Positions 25,430 through 33,464 of a stretch of 53,384 nucleotides of DNA are shown piece by piece. Positions within the stretch are counted from its first letter, which is position 1. Every line of letters starts with the position of its first letter. The notes beneath the pieces are model-generated. The model was not told the DNA's origin. It saw only the letters and a list, made by a program, of their open reading frames with translations, and ran no database searches. The stretch is from positions 1 through 53,384 of the forward strand of contig JAHBVG010000041.1 in the NCBI GenBank assembly GCA_019637695.1. The letters run 5' to 3'. The stretch comes from Caldilineaceae bacterium. GTDB taxonomy: Bacteria; Chloroflexota; Anaerolineae; Caldilineales; Caldilineaceae. Position numbers and translations under genes: made by a program.

Positions 25430-25618
25430 TCACTCAGTATGAACCTGTGCAGGCTGGACATGAAGCCGCAGCCCAAGTGACTTGTAAAGACTCTCTCGGC
25501 CCAGGCCAGCCTCTCTGGCGATCTGTGTCATCCCCTTGGCGCGGGCGATATCACCCAAAGCTGCTATCACCAAGGCCGGATCTCCCTCTTCAAAGGCTGC
25601 TTCGAGGTAGGCGGCCAT
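25430..25618 (-). pseudogene. Remnant of a HigA-like addiction-module antidote
   Basis: The 62-residue reading frame closely follows the Xre/HTH antidote family (DPALVIAALGDIARAKGM, then AREAGLGRESLYK). After YKSL it jumps to GLRLHVQP, which in family members is the extreme C-terminus. About 20 residues, the SPEGNP...LKVLQA segment that forms the end of the HTH region, are missing in frame. The N-terminal leader of the family is also absent. GGAGG lies nine bases before the start, so it may still be translated. No RelE/HigB-type toxin gene is adjacent. It is probably a decayed orphan. Confidence 0.7.
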
Positions 25619-25695
25619 AGTTTTGTGCCTCCATACTATTCTACGGTGTTACCTCTACAACATGATGTTGCTATGATTGATCAGATTACAGTCTA

Positions 25696-26493
25696 TCACT
25701 TAGGCTTGTGGGTTGTATAGTGTACTTTACAGATATCTATTAGAACGGAAGCCAGAACCTTAAGATATTTTATGTGCCGCCGTACCTGTATAGTATCTGG
25801 AAAAGTGGGTATCGTACTAGGGTGGGCGATTTGATTACGTATATTCATCAATTCTTCTAGCAGAGCCTTTGCTGCTGCTTCAACTCGCTGATCTGCGTTA
25901 TCTTCAAAGAACAATTTCAATTGTGACTGTTTGGCTAGCTCTGACCAAAGTGACGGAATTCCTACGCGCTTATATAAGTCAGCTAATAAATTAGGCCTAA
26001 GATTCTGTTCAGTGATGGAAAGACATGCTGAATTAATTTGTCCTACCCCATTTTCGGCTTCCATATTTTTAGCAAGATTTACAACGAAAGTCTGAACCTG
26101 AAAAGTATCAAACCCATATCTAGAGGGCCTGACGAGAACTTCAGCCGTTTGTGAGATGAGCGTTGACTGCATTTTTTCAGGTAGGTCACTGAATTTTTTG
26201 CACTTTTCTGCAAGTAAATCGCACAATGTTTCAAATGAGATGCGAACAAAGTTCTCGAAGCGTCCAACGATATATAGCAGGAGTGTGCCAGACAAAATAG
26301 GAATCTCAGTAGGTGAATTTCTAACTTTAATATGTAAATCTCTGGCTGTATCAATAAAGGTGATACCTTCCTCATCTAAATCTGGTGGTGTTCCTGCTAG
26401 TTGTCGGATTCCATCTACGATGGTTAAAAGTTGCTCAACTCGTTGCATCTCATCATAAAAGTCGTTTAGAGAAGTATCAAACAAGTCGTTCAT
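25696..26493 (-). CDS. HEPN-domain protein of MAE_28990/MAE_18760 type, probable RNase
   Basis: The protein has 265 residues and is mostly helical. Near the C-terminus it has RNQIAH (Arg219, His224), which fits the R-X4-6-H catalytic motif of HEPN ribonucleases. Such proteins cut RNA in toxin-antitoxin and phage-defence systems. The start is placed at ATG 26493 because GGTGAT, which matches the anti-Shine-Dalgarno extension, lies seven bases before it. The gene overlaps the end of the DUF262 gene by 17 bases, so the two are co-translated. Its AT-rich composition differs from the neighbouring genes, a sign of transfer. Family assignment is from overall pattern and context. Confidence 0.75.
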   Translation of the reverse strand: MNDLFDTSLNDFYDEMQRVEQLLTIVDGIRQLAGTPPDLDEEGITFIDTARDLHIKVRNSPTEIPILSGTLLLYIVGRFENFVRISFETLCDLLAEKCKKFSDLPEKMQSTLISQTAEVLVRPSRYGFDTFQVQTFVVNLAKNMEAENGVGQINSACLSITEQNLRPNLLADLYKRVGIPSLWSELAKQSQLKLFFEDNADQRVEAAAKALLEELMNIRNQIAHPSTIPTFPDTIQVRRHIKYLKVLASVLIDICKVHYTTHKPK

Positions 26494-27721
26494 CTTGCAT
26501 ATCACCCTTCAAAATCCTGGTTGCAAGAGCAACTCTCGTTTTTATATTTTCCATAGTGTTGCCCTGACGTCCGACTATCAAGGCATAATCATCTGAATTT
26601 TGCAAAGATGCATCAAGTCTCCTTTTTATTTCTACTTTATTCAGATCGTCCTCTGTCAGATTGGAGAGGCTCATCGCAACCATTAATGCCTCATATAAGG
26701 ATCTACTAGGACGGCTGATATTTGGTATTCTGAACGGTTTCCCATCGAAAATTTTGAAAAGAAGATGAAACTTCTCTTCAAAGTGTGCCTGTAAGGATTG
26801 AATGATTTGTTCAGAATCGTTGACATGTCTGCTCATACAGTCATCTAGCAAGTGGCTTAGTGAACCTCGTTTGTCATCTTCTATAGCTTCTTTAATCGCA
26901 AAGAAACGGAGCACTAGTTCACAGTCAGCCATTGTCTTATATAATGTATTGCTTGCTAATTTTTCTGGGATTTCCTGTTCTTCTTCATGTGTACGAGATG
27001 GTATGCCCCATGCCTTTGTAAATTCATCAGATCGTGCAAGTCTTATTAACATCCTATTAAATCTGCCAGGATATAAGGCATTCCGTAATTCTTGAGGATT
27101 TAACTTTTCCCCCCCTGTGTTAAGCCTATCAAATAGAATACGGCGAATATCAAAATCATCTCTATCTGGCCGACGAGTTTCCGCGAGCAGGACAACTGCT
27201 GATAAACTCCGTCTCTGTAACCCTTTCTGAATAATCATTGGCAAATCACGAAACCTTTTCCGGTTAAGTTCTGCCCAGTATTCAAGCCCTGTGAGTGCAA
27301 ATCTATTTTCAAAGAAATCCCGTATTGTGTCTAGCCGCTGACGACCATCAACTACTTCATATGCATTGTACTCATGCTCAAACAAAAATATCGGCGGAAT
27401 AGGAATATTCATCAAGAATGACTCAATTAACTGAGATCTTTTCTTTTGAGACCATCGTTGTCTACGCTGATACTCAGGAGAAACATTAATGATGAATGAG
27501 TCTTGTTTGAGAGCTAGGGCTAGGTAATCTAAGTTAAAATCTTTAGTTTCACGCACGACCCGGAGTTGACTTCGAGCATACTTCTCAGAAATAGTTTCTT
27601 CCGTAAGTGCAGTTTTTGCTGAAGGTTCCACAACAGCATCATCTGCTTCTTGCCAGTGTCTAATATCTTCTTCAGAGAAATTATCGTCACTATTCCCGAA
27701 TACACTATTTCCTTGAACCAT
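26477..27721 (-). CDS. DUF262 domain protein (GmrS/ParB-like fold)
   Basis: The 414-aa protein carries the DUF262 hallmarks: EYQRRQRWSQKKRSQLIESF near residues 83-102, IPIPPIFLFE at 106-115, and the nucleotide-handling DGRQR motif at 125-129. DUF262 domains act as NTP-dependent sensors or nucleases in type IV restriction (GmrSD) and phosphorothioate-linked defence (SspE). The C-terminal half here is helical and lacks the HNH (DUF1524) domain of GmrD. The HEPN RNase encoded next may supply the effector. GGGAG lies five bases before the start. The gene is clearly AT-rich. Confidence 0.88.
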   Translation of the reverse strand: MVQGNSVFGNSDDNFSEEDIRHWQEADDAVVEPSAKTALTEETISEKYARSQLRVVRETKDFNLDYLALALKQDSFIINVSPEYQRRQRWSQKKRSQLIESFLMNIPIPPIFLFEHEYNAYEVVDGRQRLDTIRDFFENRFALTGLEYWAELNRKRFRDLPMIIQKGLQRRSLSAVVLLAETRRPDRDDFDIRRILFDRLNTGGEKLNPQELRNALYPGRFNRMLIRLARSDEFTKAWGIPSRTHEEEQEIPEKLASNTLYKTMADCELVLRFFAIKEAIEDDKRGSLSHLLDDCMSRHVNDSEQIIQSLQAHFEEKFHLLFKIFDGKPFRIPNISRPSRSLYEALMVAMSLSNLTEDDLNKVEIKRRLDASLQNSDDYALIVGRQGNTMENIKTRVALATRILKGDMQDERLV

Positions 27722-27773
27722 TTTTACTCCCTAGATAATGTATGGTAGCCATACGGAATTGCTATTGATAGAT

Positions 27774-27802
27774 AGTGTAGCATACACAATATTGTTTGAC
27801 AA
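27774..27802 (-). promoter_or_regulatory. Promoter of the DUF262-HEPN operon
   Basis: On the minus strand TTGTCA is followed by 17 bases and TACACT, about 50 bases before the DUF262 start. The surroundings are AT-rich. Confidence 0.6.
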
Positions 27803-27833
27803 TTTATATGGAATATGTTATTTGGTAGTCTAT

Positions 27834-27857
27834 AATGTGACAAGGAATGTGACAAGG
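27834..27857. repeat. Two perfect tandem 12-mers upstream of the DUF262 promoter
   Basis: AATGTGACAAGG occurs twice without a gap, about 32 bases upstream of the -35 element. The position fits a regulator binding site for the defence-like operon. Confidence 0.55.
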
Positions 27858-27885
27858 TGCGAAAGTGTAAGTTGCTATAGTGATG

Positions 27886-28287
27886 CTATTGTCCCTTACT
27901 TTGCATTTCCTTCGAGCGACTCGTCACCCGCCGCGCAGGGATCACCCCCGACGTCGCGGCGAGATCGTAAAAGCGTTGCGCCTCTTCCATCTCCCCCAGA
28001 ACCTCATACGAATGGCCCAGGTTGACGTAGAGCGAAGGATAGAACGCCTCGACCCGCTCATCGCCAACGGCGTCGGCGTGGCGCAGGGATTCTAAATTCC
28101 AGGCCAGGGTTTGTTGGGGAGAGTCCTGAAAACGGGCGACGTAATGGGCGGCGATACAGGCTTCAAAGTCGTCCGCCGCCAGCGACCACGCTTGCCAGTA
28201 GAGATCCCGCGCGTCTTGACGACGGCCCTCCAATTCAGCCCTTGACCCTTCGATACAGAGTTTGATTACAGGATTGTTTGGGTCCAC
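27886..28287 (-). CDS. Small TPR-like protein, possibly shortened
   Basis: This 133-aa protein has helical repeats in the style of tetratricopeptides: residues such as YWQAWSLAADDFEACIAAHY, then YPSLYVNLGHSYEVLGEMEEA, which is a good TPR consensus. After LAATSG the sequence turns into basic and polar residues (RRVTSRSKEMQSKGQ) unlike the helical part. The last repeat may therefore have been cut and replaced when the AT-rich island at 25.6-27.8 kb arrived. It starts with GTG at 28287, nine bases after the HAD gene ends on the same strand. The role is unknown. Confidence 0.65.
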   Translation of the reverse strand: MDPNNPVIKLCIEGSRAELEGRRQDARDLYWQAWSLAADDFEACIAAHYVARFQDSPQQTLAWNLESLRHADAVGDERVEAFYPSLYVNLGHSYEVLGEMEEAQRFYDLAATSGVIPARRVTSRSKEMQSKGQ

Positions 28288-28296
28288 GGTTCGATC

Positions 28297-28959
28297 TCAG
28301 CCGCGAAGATGCAACTGGCCGCGCACGACACGGAGCAATTCAGCCTGATCCGCCACCAGATAGGTTGCATTCGCCTCGGTCAACTCGGCGGCGGAGCCAT
28401 ATCCCCACAGGACGCCGATGGCGGTGACCCCGTTGGCGTGCGAGCCGAGGATGTCGTGTTTGCGGTCGCCGATCATGGCGGTCTCGGCGGCGGACAGGTG
28501 TTCGATCTCCAAAATATAGGCGATGAGATCGGCCTTGTCCTGGCGCGTGCCGTCCAATTCCGCGCCGTGGATGGCTTGGAAGTGATGCGCCAAGTCAAAG
28601 TGATGCAGAATTTTGGTGGCGAAGATGTGCGGTTTGGAGGTGGCAAGATAGAGTCGATGGTCTTCCTCTACCAGCGAAGCCAGTGTCTCGTCCATCCCCG
28701 CGTAAACTTCGTTTTCGTACATACCGACCTCACCGAAGCGCTGGCGATAGAGTGCAATCGCCCGGTTGATCGCTCGCTCATCCGTCGTGGCGAGGAGAGA
28801 GGCAAAGGTCTGCGACAACGGCGGCCCGATGAAACGGACCAGATCCGCTTCATCGGGCGCGTGGTAGCCCATCTCCGTCAACGCGTATTGAATGCTGCGC
28901 GTGATCCCCGTCTTGGGTTCGGTCAACGTGCCATCCAGATCAAAGAGCAGATTTCGCAT
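28297..28959 (-). CDS. HAD-family hydrolase (Gph-like phosphatase)
   Basis: From ATG 28959 the protein has 220 residues with all HAD motifs: the nucleophile pair DLDGT (Asp7, Asp9), the motif II region ATSKP (Thr107), Lys142, and GDRKHD with Asp165 and Asp169. The cap is helical, as in phosphoglycolate phosphatase and related sugar-phosphate phosphatases. The longer upstream reading is only low-complexity sequence overlapping the neighbouring gene. Heptamer repeats of the CCCCAAT type lie just before the start and provide the only G-rich sequence near the ribosome site. It follows the oxidoreductase gene by 31 bases, probably in one operon. Confidence 0.88.
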   Translation of the reverse strand: MRNLLFDLDGTLTEPKTGITRSIQYALTEMGYHAPDEADLVRFIGPPLSQTFASLLATTDERAINRAIALYRQRFGEVGMYENEVYAGMDETLASLVEEDHRLYLATSKPHIFATKILHHFDLAHHFQAIHGAELDGTRQDKADLIAYILEIEHLSAAETAMIGDRKHDILGSHANGVTAIGVLWGYGSAAELTEANATYLVADQAELLRVVRGQLHLRG

Positions 28960-28962
28960 CGG

Positions 28963-28997
28963 CCCAATCCCCAATCCCCAGTCCCCAACGCTAAATC
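28963..28997. repeat. CCCCAAT/CCCCAGT heptamers at the HAD gene start
   Basis: Units CCCAATC, CCCAATC, CCCAGTC, CCCAACG and a degenerate unit form a short array. It fills the spacer between the oxidoreductase stop and the HAD start codon. Confidence 0.8.
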
Positions 28998-30253
28998 CCC
29001 ATACTCTCGTTGATCGGCCGCTGATATACGTCGATTCGCTCGTCGAGTACATCCTGCACGTGGACGATCTGGCCGGTGGCGCCCGATTCAAGCATGGCGT
29101 AGGAGACGGCGACCGAGCGGCTGCCCTGCTCAATGTCCACTTCGGCGGGGTGCTTGCCGGCGATAGCGCCGCCAAAGTCCGCATATTCTACGGCGATGAG
29201 CTTGCGATCCGTCTCGTTGAAGGGGAAATCGTAGCGCCAGAGGCGATCCCCGCCAAAGAGAGCGGCGGTGGCTTCGTCCAGCCGGAAGTCGGGCACTCGA
29301 TCCAGCAGGCGGTCGTCGTCGATAGTCTCGCCGCCGCTTGTCATGCGGATGGGGCGACCGGTGCGGTCATTGGGCAGATCGAGCGATCCTTTGGCGCCGT
29401 GGATCTGGCGCGCCCAGATCGGCTGACCGTGGTTGGCGTGGTCTTCGAGGTATTGGCCCACCGCGCCACTGGCAAAGAGGATGGTGGCATAGCTGGCGTC
29501 TTCGGCGGTGGCTTCAAAGTAGGCGGGCATGGTCCGTTGCCAGCGCCCATAGACGCCTGCCGGGTTGGAAGTCGGTTCCTTGCCTTCGCCCGCCGGGTTG
29601 TGGCGGATCGGCTCGTGCAGCCGTGTCTGCGCGTAGACGCTGGTGATCTCACCCATAAAATACTCCATAATGTCGGCGAAGTGGACGCCCACATCAAGCA
29701 GCACGCCGCTCTGATCCTTCTGGTGACGCCAGACTGAAATCAACATACGGTTGCCGCCGCCGCCCGCGCTCTGGTGCAGCATAAATCGAGGAATGCCGAT
29801 TTCGCCAGCATCGAGCAGAGCCTTCGCCAGCCGGTTGATGGGATCGCGCCGATAATTTTCGGCCACGCTCACCACGAGCCCGCTCTCGTTGGCGGCTTTG
29901 CGCATGAGGTTGCAGGCGCGCGCAGTGAGGCCAGCGGGCTTTTCGACCATCACATGCCAGCCGCGCCCCACCGCATCGACGGTGAGATTGTGGTGGAAAC
30001 GCGGCGTGGTGGTGATATCCACAGCGGCGACGTTGAGCTTGGATAATTCATCGTAATTGGCGACGACAGCTGGCCGCGTCCCCAGCAGCGTGGCGGCTTC
30101 ATCGGCCAGCGAATTGGCGTTGTCCGTCACCGGGTCGCACGCGCCCACCAGTTCAAACGGGGAAAGTCCGGCCCGGTGCAACTCGGCCAGCCCGAACAAG
30201 TGGCGGTGGCCCATGCCACCGCAGCCAACAATCGCAAGAGGAATCCGGTTCAT
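28991..30253 (-). CDS. Gfo/Idh/MocA family dehydrogenase
   Basis: This 420-aa protein has a Rossmann motif GCGGMGHRH from residue 10 and the EKP motif with Lys105. The second domain holds GVHFADIMEYF, the histidine-bearing helix common in sugar and inositol dehydrogenases. It probably oxidises a sugar or sugar acid with NAD(P)+. Two TIM-barrel isomerases and an enolase-superfamily enzyme lie upstream on the same strand, so it fits a catabolic pathway for an acidic or deoxy sugar. AAAGGAC precedes the start by seven bases. Confidence 0.9.
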   Translation of the reverse strand: MNRIPLAIVGCGGMGHRHLFGLAELHRAGLSPFELVGACDPVTDNANSLADEAATLLGTRPAVVANYDELSKLNVAAVDITTTPRFHHNLTVDAVGRGWHVMVEKPAGLTARACNLMRKAANESGLVVSVAENYRRDPINRLAKALLDAGEIGIPRFMLHQSAGGGGNRMLISVWRHQKDQSGVLLDVGVHFADIMEYFMGEITSVYAQTRLHEPIRHNPAGEGKEPTSNPAGVYGRWQRTMPAYFEATAEDASYATILFASGAVGQYLEDHANHGQPIWARQIHGAKGSLDLPNDRTGRPIRMTSGGETIDDDRLLDRVPDFRLDEATAALFGGDRLWRYDFPFNETDRKLIAVEYADFGGAIAGKHPAEVDIEQGSRSVAVSYAMLESGATGQIVHVQDVLDERIDVYQRPINESMGI

Positions 30254-30336
30254 GTGGTATGTCCTTTGTGTGGATGGAGATACTTGTTGCGTAAAGAAGC
30301 GTGGTTCGCCCCTCGCTTCTTTCTCTGTCGTCAGCG

Positions 30337-31176
30337 TTATCGCTCGATTCCTGCCTCAACAAACGCGCGAGAGAGGACTTCATACGTCCGCGTTGCCGCA
30401 GCGAGTGGATCGTAGTCCGGGCGGCGCTGCACCATGATGCTGATCTCCGGCGAGATGAAGCCTTTATAGCCGTGGCGACGCATGGCTTTGAGATAAGTCA
30501 CATAGTCGAAGACGCCCTCACCGGGGATGAGGAATTGATGATCGGGCGCGCGGCCGGTCTCGTCTTTGACGTGGGTATGGACGGTAATGGGCGTCAGCAG
30601 GCGCACCGATTCTTCAATCGGCACGCCGATCACGTTGAAGTGGCTGATGTCAAAGTTGACCTTGACATTCTCCCTGGCGACCCGTTCGATCAACTCCACG
30701 GTGGTTTGTGGGGTGTTGAGGATGGAGCCGACGTGGTGTTCAATTGCCAGGACAACGCTGCGGCTGGCGGCGTACTCGGCCAGTTCCTGCACCCGCTCCA
30801 CCAGCAGATCGCAACGGGCCTCCCATTCTTCGGGTCTGCCGCCCACGGTGGTGTCGAGTACTGGGATGCCTTCATCGGTCTCCCAATCGGCGCAGAGATC
30901 GACGGTACGTTTGAGCCGATCCAGATTTTTCGTCCACCCCTCCGTCGTATCGGTGAGCAGCGGCGTGTGGCCGGCCACGGCGGGCAGAGCCAGATTGTAC
31001 TGTTTGAGCAGACCCGCGATCCGTTTGCGTTCGCTGCTGTCCAATGTACTCAACTCGGTGGTGTAGCCGGGGATGACGGTGATCTCAACGCCATCGTAGC
31101 CCAATTCAGACAAATGGCATAGCGCCACATCAATGGGGACGGTCGGCATCCCCCAGGTCATATAGCCAAGTCGCAT
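30337..31176 (-). CDS. Sugar phosphate isomerase/epimerase (xylose isomerase-like TIM barrel)
   Basis: The 279-aa protein belongs to the AP-endonuclease-2 TIM-barrel group. It has LCHLSELGYDGVEIT-type sequence at the first strand pair, AIEHHVGSILNT (about 150-161) with the metal-binding Glu, NFDISHFNV near 175, THVKDETG near 206, and the Glu of ISPEISI near 245. These residues usually hold one divalent metal ion. The substrate is not identifiable. The start has GGAGG ten bases upstream, and the gene sits between two other sugar genes on the same strand. Confidence 0.88.
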   Translation of the reverse strand: MRLGYMTWGMPTVPIDVALCHLSELGYDGVEITVIPGYTTELSTLDSSERKRIAGLLKQYNLALPAVAGHTPLLTDTTEGWTKNLDRLKRTVDLCADWETDEGIPVLDTTVGGRPEEWEARCDLLVERVQELAEYAASRSVVLAIEHHVGSILNTPQTTVELIERVARENVKVNFDISHFNVIGVPIEESVRLLTPITVHTHVKDETGRAPDHQFLIPGEGVFDYVTYLKAMRRHGYKGFISPEISIMVQRRPDYDPLAAATRTYEVLSRAFVEAGIER

Positions 31177-31200
31177 AGATGTGAATCCTCCGTGTGTGCA

Positions 31201-31257
31201 GAATTGCGAATTGCGAGTTGCGAGGGATGAGTTCCCGATCCCCAGTCCCTAATCTCC
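31201..31257. repeat. Eight heptamers between two epimerase genes
   Basis: The units GAATTGC, GAATTGC, GAGTTGC, GAGGGAT, GAGTTCC, CGATCCC, CAGTCCC and TAATCTC run without gaps. The sequence drifts from one heptamer family into another and includes the stop region of the 31249-32079 gene. Confidence 0.85.
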
Positions 31258-32079
31258 CGTCACCTCTCCCCACAGGCCGATCACATACGGGATCGCCTGG
31301 CGGAAGCCCTCCTCGCCTGTGCGGCTGGCCTCTTCGATGCTGATCCAGCCGTCGAAACCGATGGCGTGGAGACGCTCGAAGACGGCACGGATAGGCGAGA
31401 CGCCGGTCCCTGCCACCACTGGCTCAAACGCGCCGGCCTGGCGGATGTCGTTGACGTGGACGACGCCCAGTCGGTGCTGCACGGCGTCGAGGATCATCAG
31501 CGGATCTTCGCCGCGTGCCAGCGGATTGGCTGTATCGAAGAGGATGCGCAGCCCGCTGCCCTCGGTGCGGCGTACGATCTCCAAAAAGATCTCGGCGGGC
31601 TGCGAAAAATCGTAGTGGGTCCAGCCATAGCCGATGGTGTGGTTTTCGTAGAGCAACGTCACGCGCATCTCGTCGGCATAATCCAGGCAGGAGATCAATC
31701 CCTCCACTGCCCAATGGATGCCATCCTCACGGCTGACGCCGGGATGAGCCTGGCCGGCGGTAACGCGCAGATGGGAGACGCCCATGCGCGCGGCGGCCTC
31801 AATGAACATGCGCAACGAGGACGATTGACGCTTGCGCTCCTCGGCGTCGGGATAGGTGAAGTCGGTGTAAGTCACCATCACCGGGATGGCGACACCGGCA
31901 TCGTGGGCCTGTTGGCGCAACTGGTCCAGAGCGGCAGGGTCACGGCCGGGCAGGTGGGCAACGCTCATATCCGCGCCGTCCAACCCCAGATCCGCGGCGA
32001 AGCGGAACCAGTCGGCCAGACTACGGCGACCGGCGGTGATGTCCGCATAGAGTGAAACAGGAAGAGAGCTAAATTTCAT
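31249..32079 (-). CDS. Sugar phosphate isomerase/epimerase, second copy
   Basis: The protein has 276 residues from ATG 32079. It is another TIM-barrel isomerase, with LGLDGADMSVAHLPG near the start, LYENHTIGYGWTHYD near 147-161 (metal-binding Glu), LFDTANPLARGEDP near 185, VVHVNDIRQAGAF near 210 and ISIEEASRTGEE near 251. It is only distantly similar to the 30337-31176 protein, so it probably catalyses a different step rather than being a recent duplicate. GGAGG lies 13 bases before the chosen start; an in-frame ATG at 32091 directly follows that site and is less likely. Confidence 0.87.
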   Translation of the reverse strand: MKFSSLPVSLYADITAGRRSLADWFRFAADLGLDGADMSVAHLPGRDPAALDQLRQQAHDAGVAIPVMVTYTDFTYPDAEERKRQSSSLRMFIEAAARMGVSHLRVTAGQAHPGVSREDGIHWAVEGLISCLDYADEMRVTLLYENHTIGYGWTHYDFSQPAEIFLEIVRRTEGSGLRILFDTANPLARGEDPLMILDAVQHRLGVVHVNDIRQAGAFEPVVAGTGVSPIRAVFERLHAIGFDGWISIEEASRTGEEGFRQAIPYVIGLWGEVTGD

Positions 32080-32147
32080 GGGAGTGTCCATCCCTCCACG
32101 GGGTACAAAGAACAATCAAAAATGGACAATGGACAGGACGGTACACC

Positions 32148-32171
32148 CAATCCCCAGTCCCCAATCCCTAT
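32148..32171. repeat. CCCAATC/CCCAGTC heptamers downstream of the dehydratase gene
   Basis: Three to four units (CCCAATC, CCCAGTC, CCCAATC, CCTATCT) end beside the stop of the enolase-superfamily gene. The bases just before them also repeat ATGGACA. Confidence 0.75.
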
Positions 32172-32178
32172 CTTCAGG

Positions 32179-33318
32179 TCAGACAAGATTGTCCTGAATG
32201 TAGTCGAAGTTGATGTCCTGACCAAGACCGGGCAGTTGCGAGACGTGGACGAAGCCTTCATTGTCCATTGGGTCGTCACGCTGGTTGAGCCAGGCAGGCA
32301 CGGCCTCATAGTCGATGAAGGGATGGAGCAGGCCGCGTTCGTAGTAGCGACCGGGGATGCCCATAGCGCACAGCACATGCAGATTGCCAGCACCGCCGCC
32401 GTGGATCTCCACGCTCATGTTGAACGACTCGCACAGGTGGATGATCTTCATCGTCGGCGTGATACCGCCCACATCCCAAACGCCAGCGCGGATCACGTCG
32501 GCGGCGCCAGCTTTGATCCACTCAGCGCGGGCGAAGTGTTTGCCCTCCGCCGTCTCCGGGCCGACGATGAGCAGATCGGCCTGCTCGGTCAGCCACACAA
32601 ACGAGGACATGCTGTGTTCGCCCATGGGCTCTTCCATCCACAAATAGTCGAGCTTTTCCAATCCGCGCGCCAGGGCCAGCGATTCCTCGCGGCTGTAATA
32701 GTGGAAGGGATCGAGCATCAGGTCCACATCGGGACCGAGGGCCTCGCGCACAGCGGCGCACGCTTCCAGATCGCGTTTGACGCTGGGTGCGCCCGGATAG
32801 GGCGGCTGCCAGGTGTGCAGTTTGTAGGCCGGGTAGCCCCGCTCCTTCACACACCAGACGGCGAAATTGGCATAGTCTTCGGGCGTCGCCAATCCACCGG
32901 GCAGATCGTCGCCGCACATGGTGCTGGCATAGGCGGGCACTTTATCCCGATACGCGCCCAAGAGTTTGTGGACCGGTTGACCCAGATAGCGGCCGGCCAG
33001 ATCCCAGAGCGCCATGTCCACGGCGCAAAGGGCTTTATCCGAGAGAGTAGCCAGATGCAGCCGCTGGCGCTCACGCAGAATGTGCCAGATGCGCTCGCGG
33101 TACAGGGGGTCCTCGCCGATCAGCAGCGGCTTGACAAGGCTATTGATCACACTGGCGCTGGCCCCGAAACAATAGCCTTTCACCCCTTCATCGGTGGTGA
33201 TGGTGAGCAGGCTATTGGTCGCCTCATGGGGATCGCCCGGGTGGCCATGTCCTTCGGAGTCGCGCACGGTGTTGCTGATATAGCGGAAATTCTGGACGGT
33301 GACATCGACAATCTTCAC
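32179..33318 (-). CDS. Mandelate racemase/muconate lactonizing enzyme family protein (acid-sugar dehydratase type)
   Basis: This 379-aa enolase-superfamily enzyme has a KxH acid/base motif (Lys166, His168). Its metal ligands fit Asp203 (MLDPFH), Glu229 (MEEP) and Glu255 (GPET). His306 is in EIHGGG and is a likely general base or acid. Such a set is typical of acid-sugar dehydratases that remove water from aldonates, galactarate or tartrate. The substrate cannot be fixed. It starts with GTG preceded by AAAGGAG at eight bases. It is the first gene of the minus-strand sugar operon ending with the HAD phosphatase. Confidence 0.9.
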   Translation of the reverse strand: MKIVDVTVQNFRYISNTVRDSEGHGHPGDPHEATNSLLTITTDEGVKGYCFGASASVINSLVKPLLIGEDPLYRERIWHILRERQRLHLATLSDKALCAVDMALWDLAGRYLGQPVHKLLGAYRDKVPAYASTMCGDDLPGGLATPEDYANFAVWCVKERGYPAYKLHTWQPPYPGAPSVKRDLEACAAVREALGPDVDLMLDPFHYYSREESLALARGLEKLDYLWMEEPMGEHSMSSFVWLTEQADLLIVGPETAEGKHFARAEWIKAGAADVIRAGVWDVGGITPTMKIIHLCESFNMSVEIHGGGAGNLHVLCAMGIPGRYYERGLLHPFIDYEAVPAWLNQRDDPMDNEGFVHVSQLPGLGQDINFDYIQDNLV

Positions 33319-33464
33319 TCGATTGGCTCCTTTGTGGGGGAAGGGTTGGCATGGATGGGATTGTAAACCGGTTCATCTGCATTATAGCGCGGTCGCGCGC
33401 TTGTGCCAACGTGCAGATACTTTGTGGTACAATCGGGATATCTTGCCAGCCCGGAGTAGCACCT

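Noticed and set aside
26156..26458. Plus-strand reading frame opposite the HEPN gene
   Set aside because: It is a shadow frame with no ribosome site or recognisable sequence.
28960..29184. 75-residue N-terminal extension of the HAD phosphatase
   Set aside because: It is low-complexity sequence antisense to neither conserved domain nor signal peptide, overlaps the upstream dehydrogenase gene, and the HAD motif begins right after ATG 28959.
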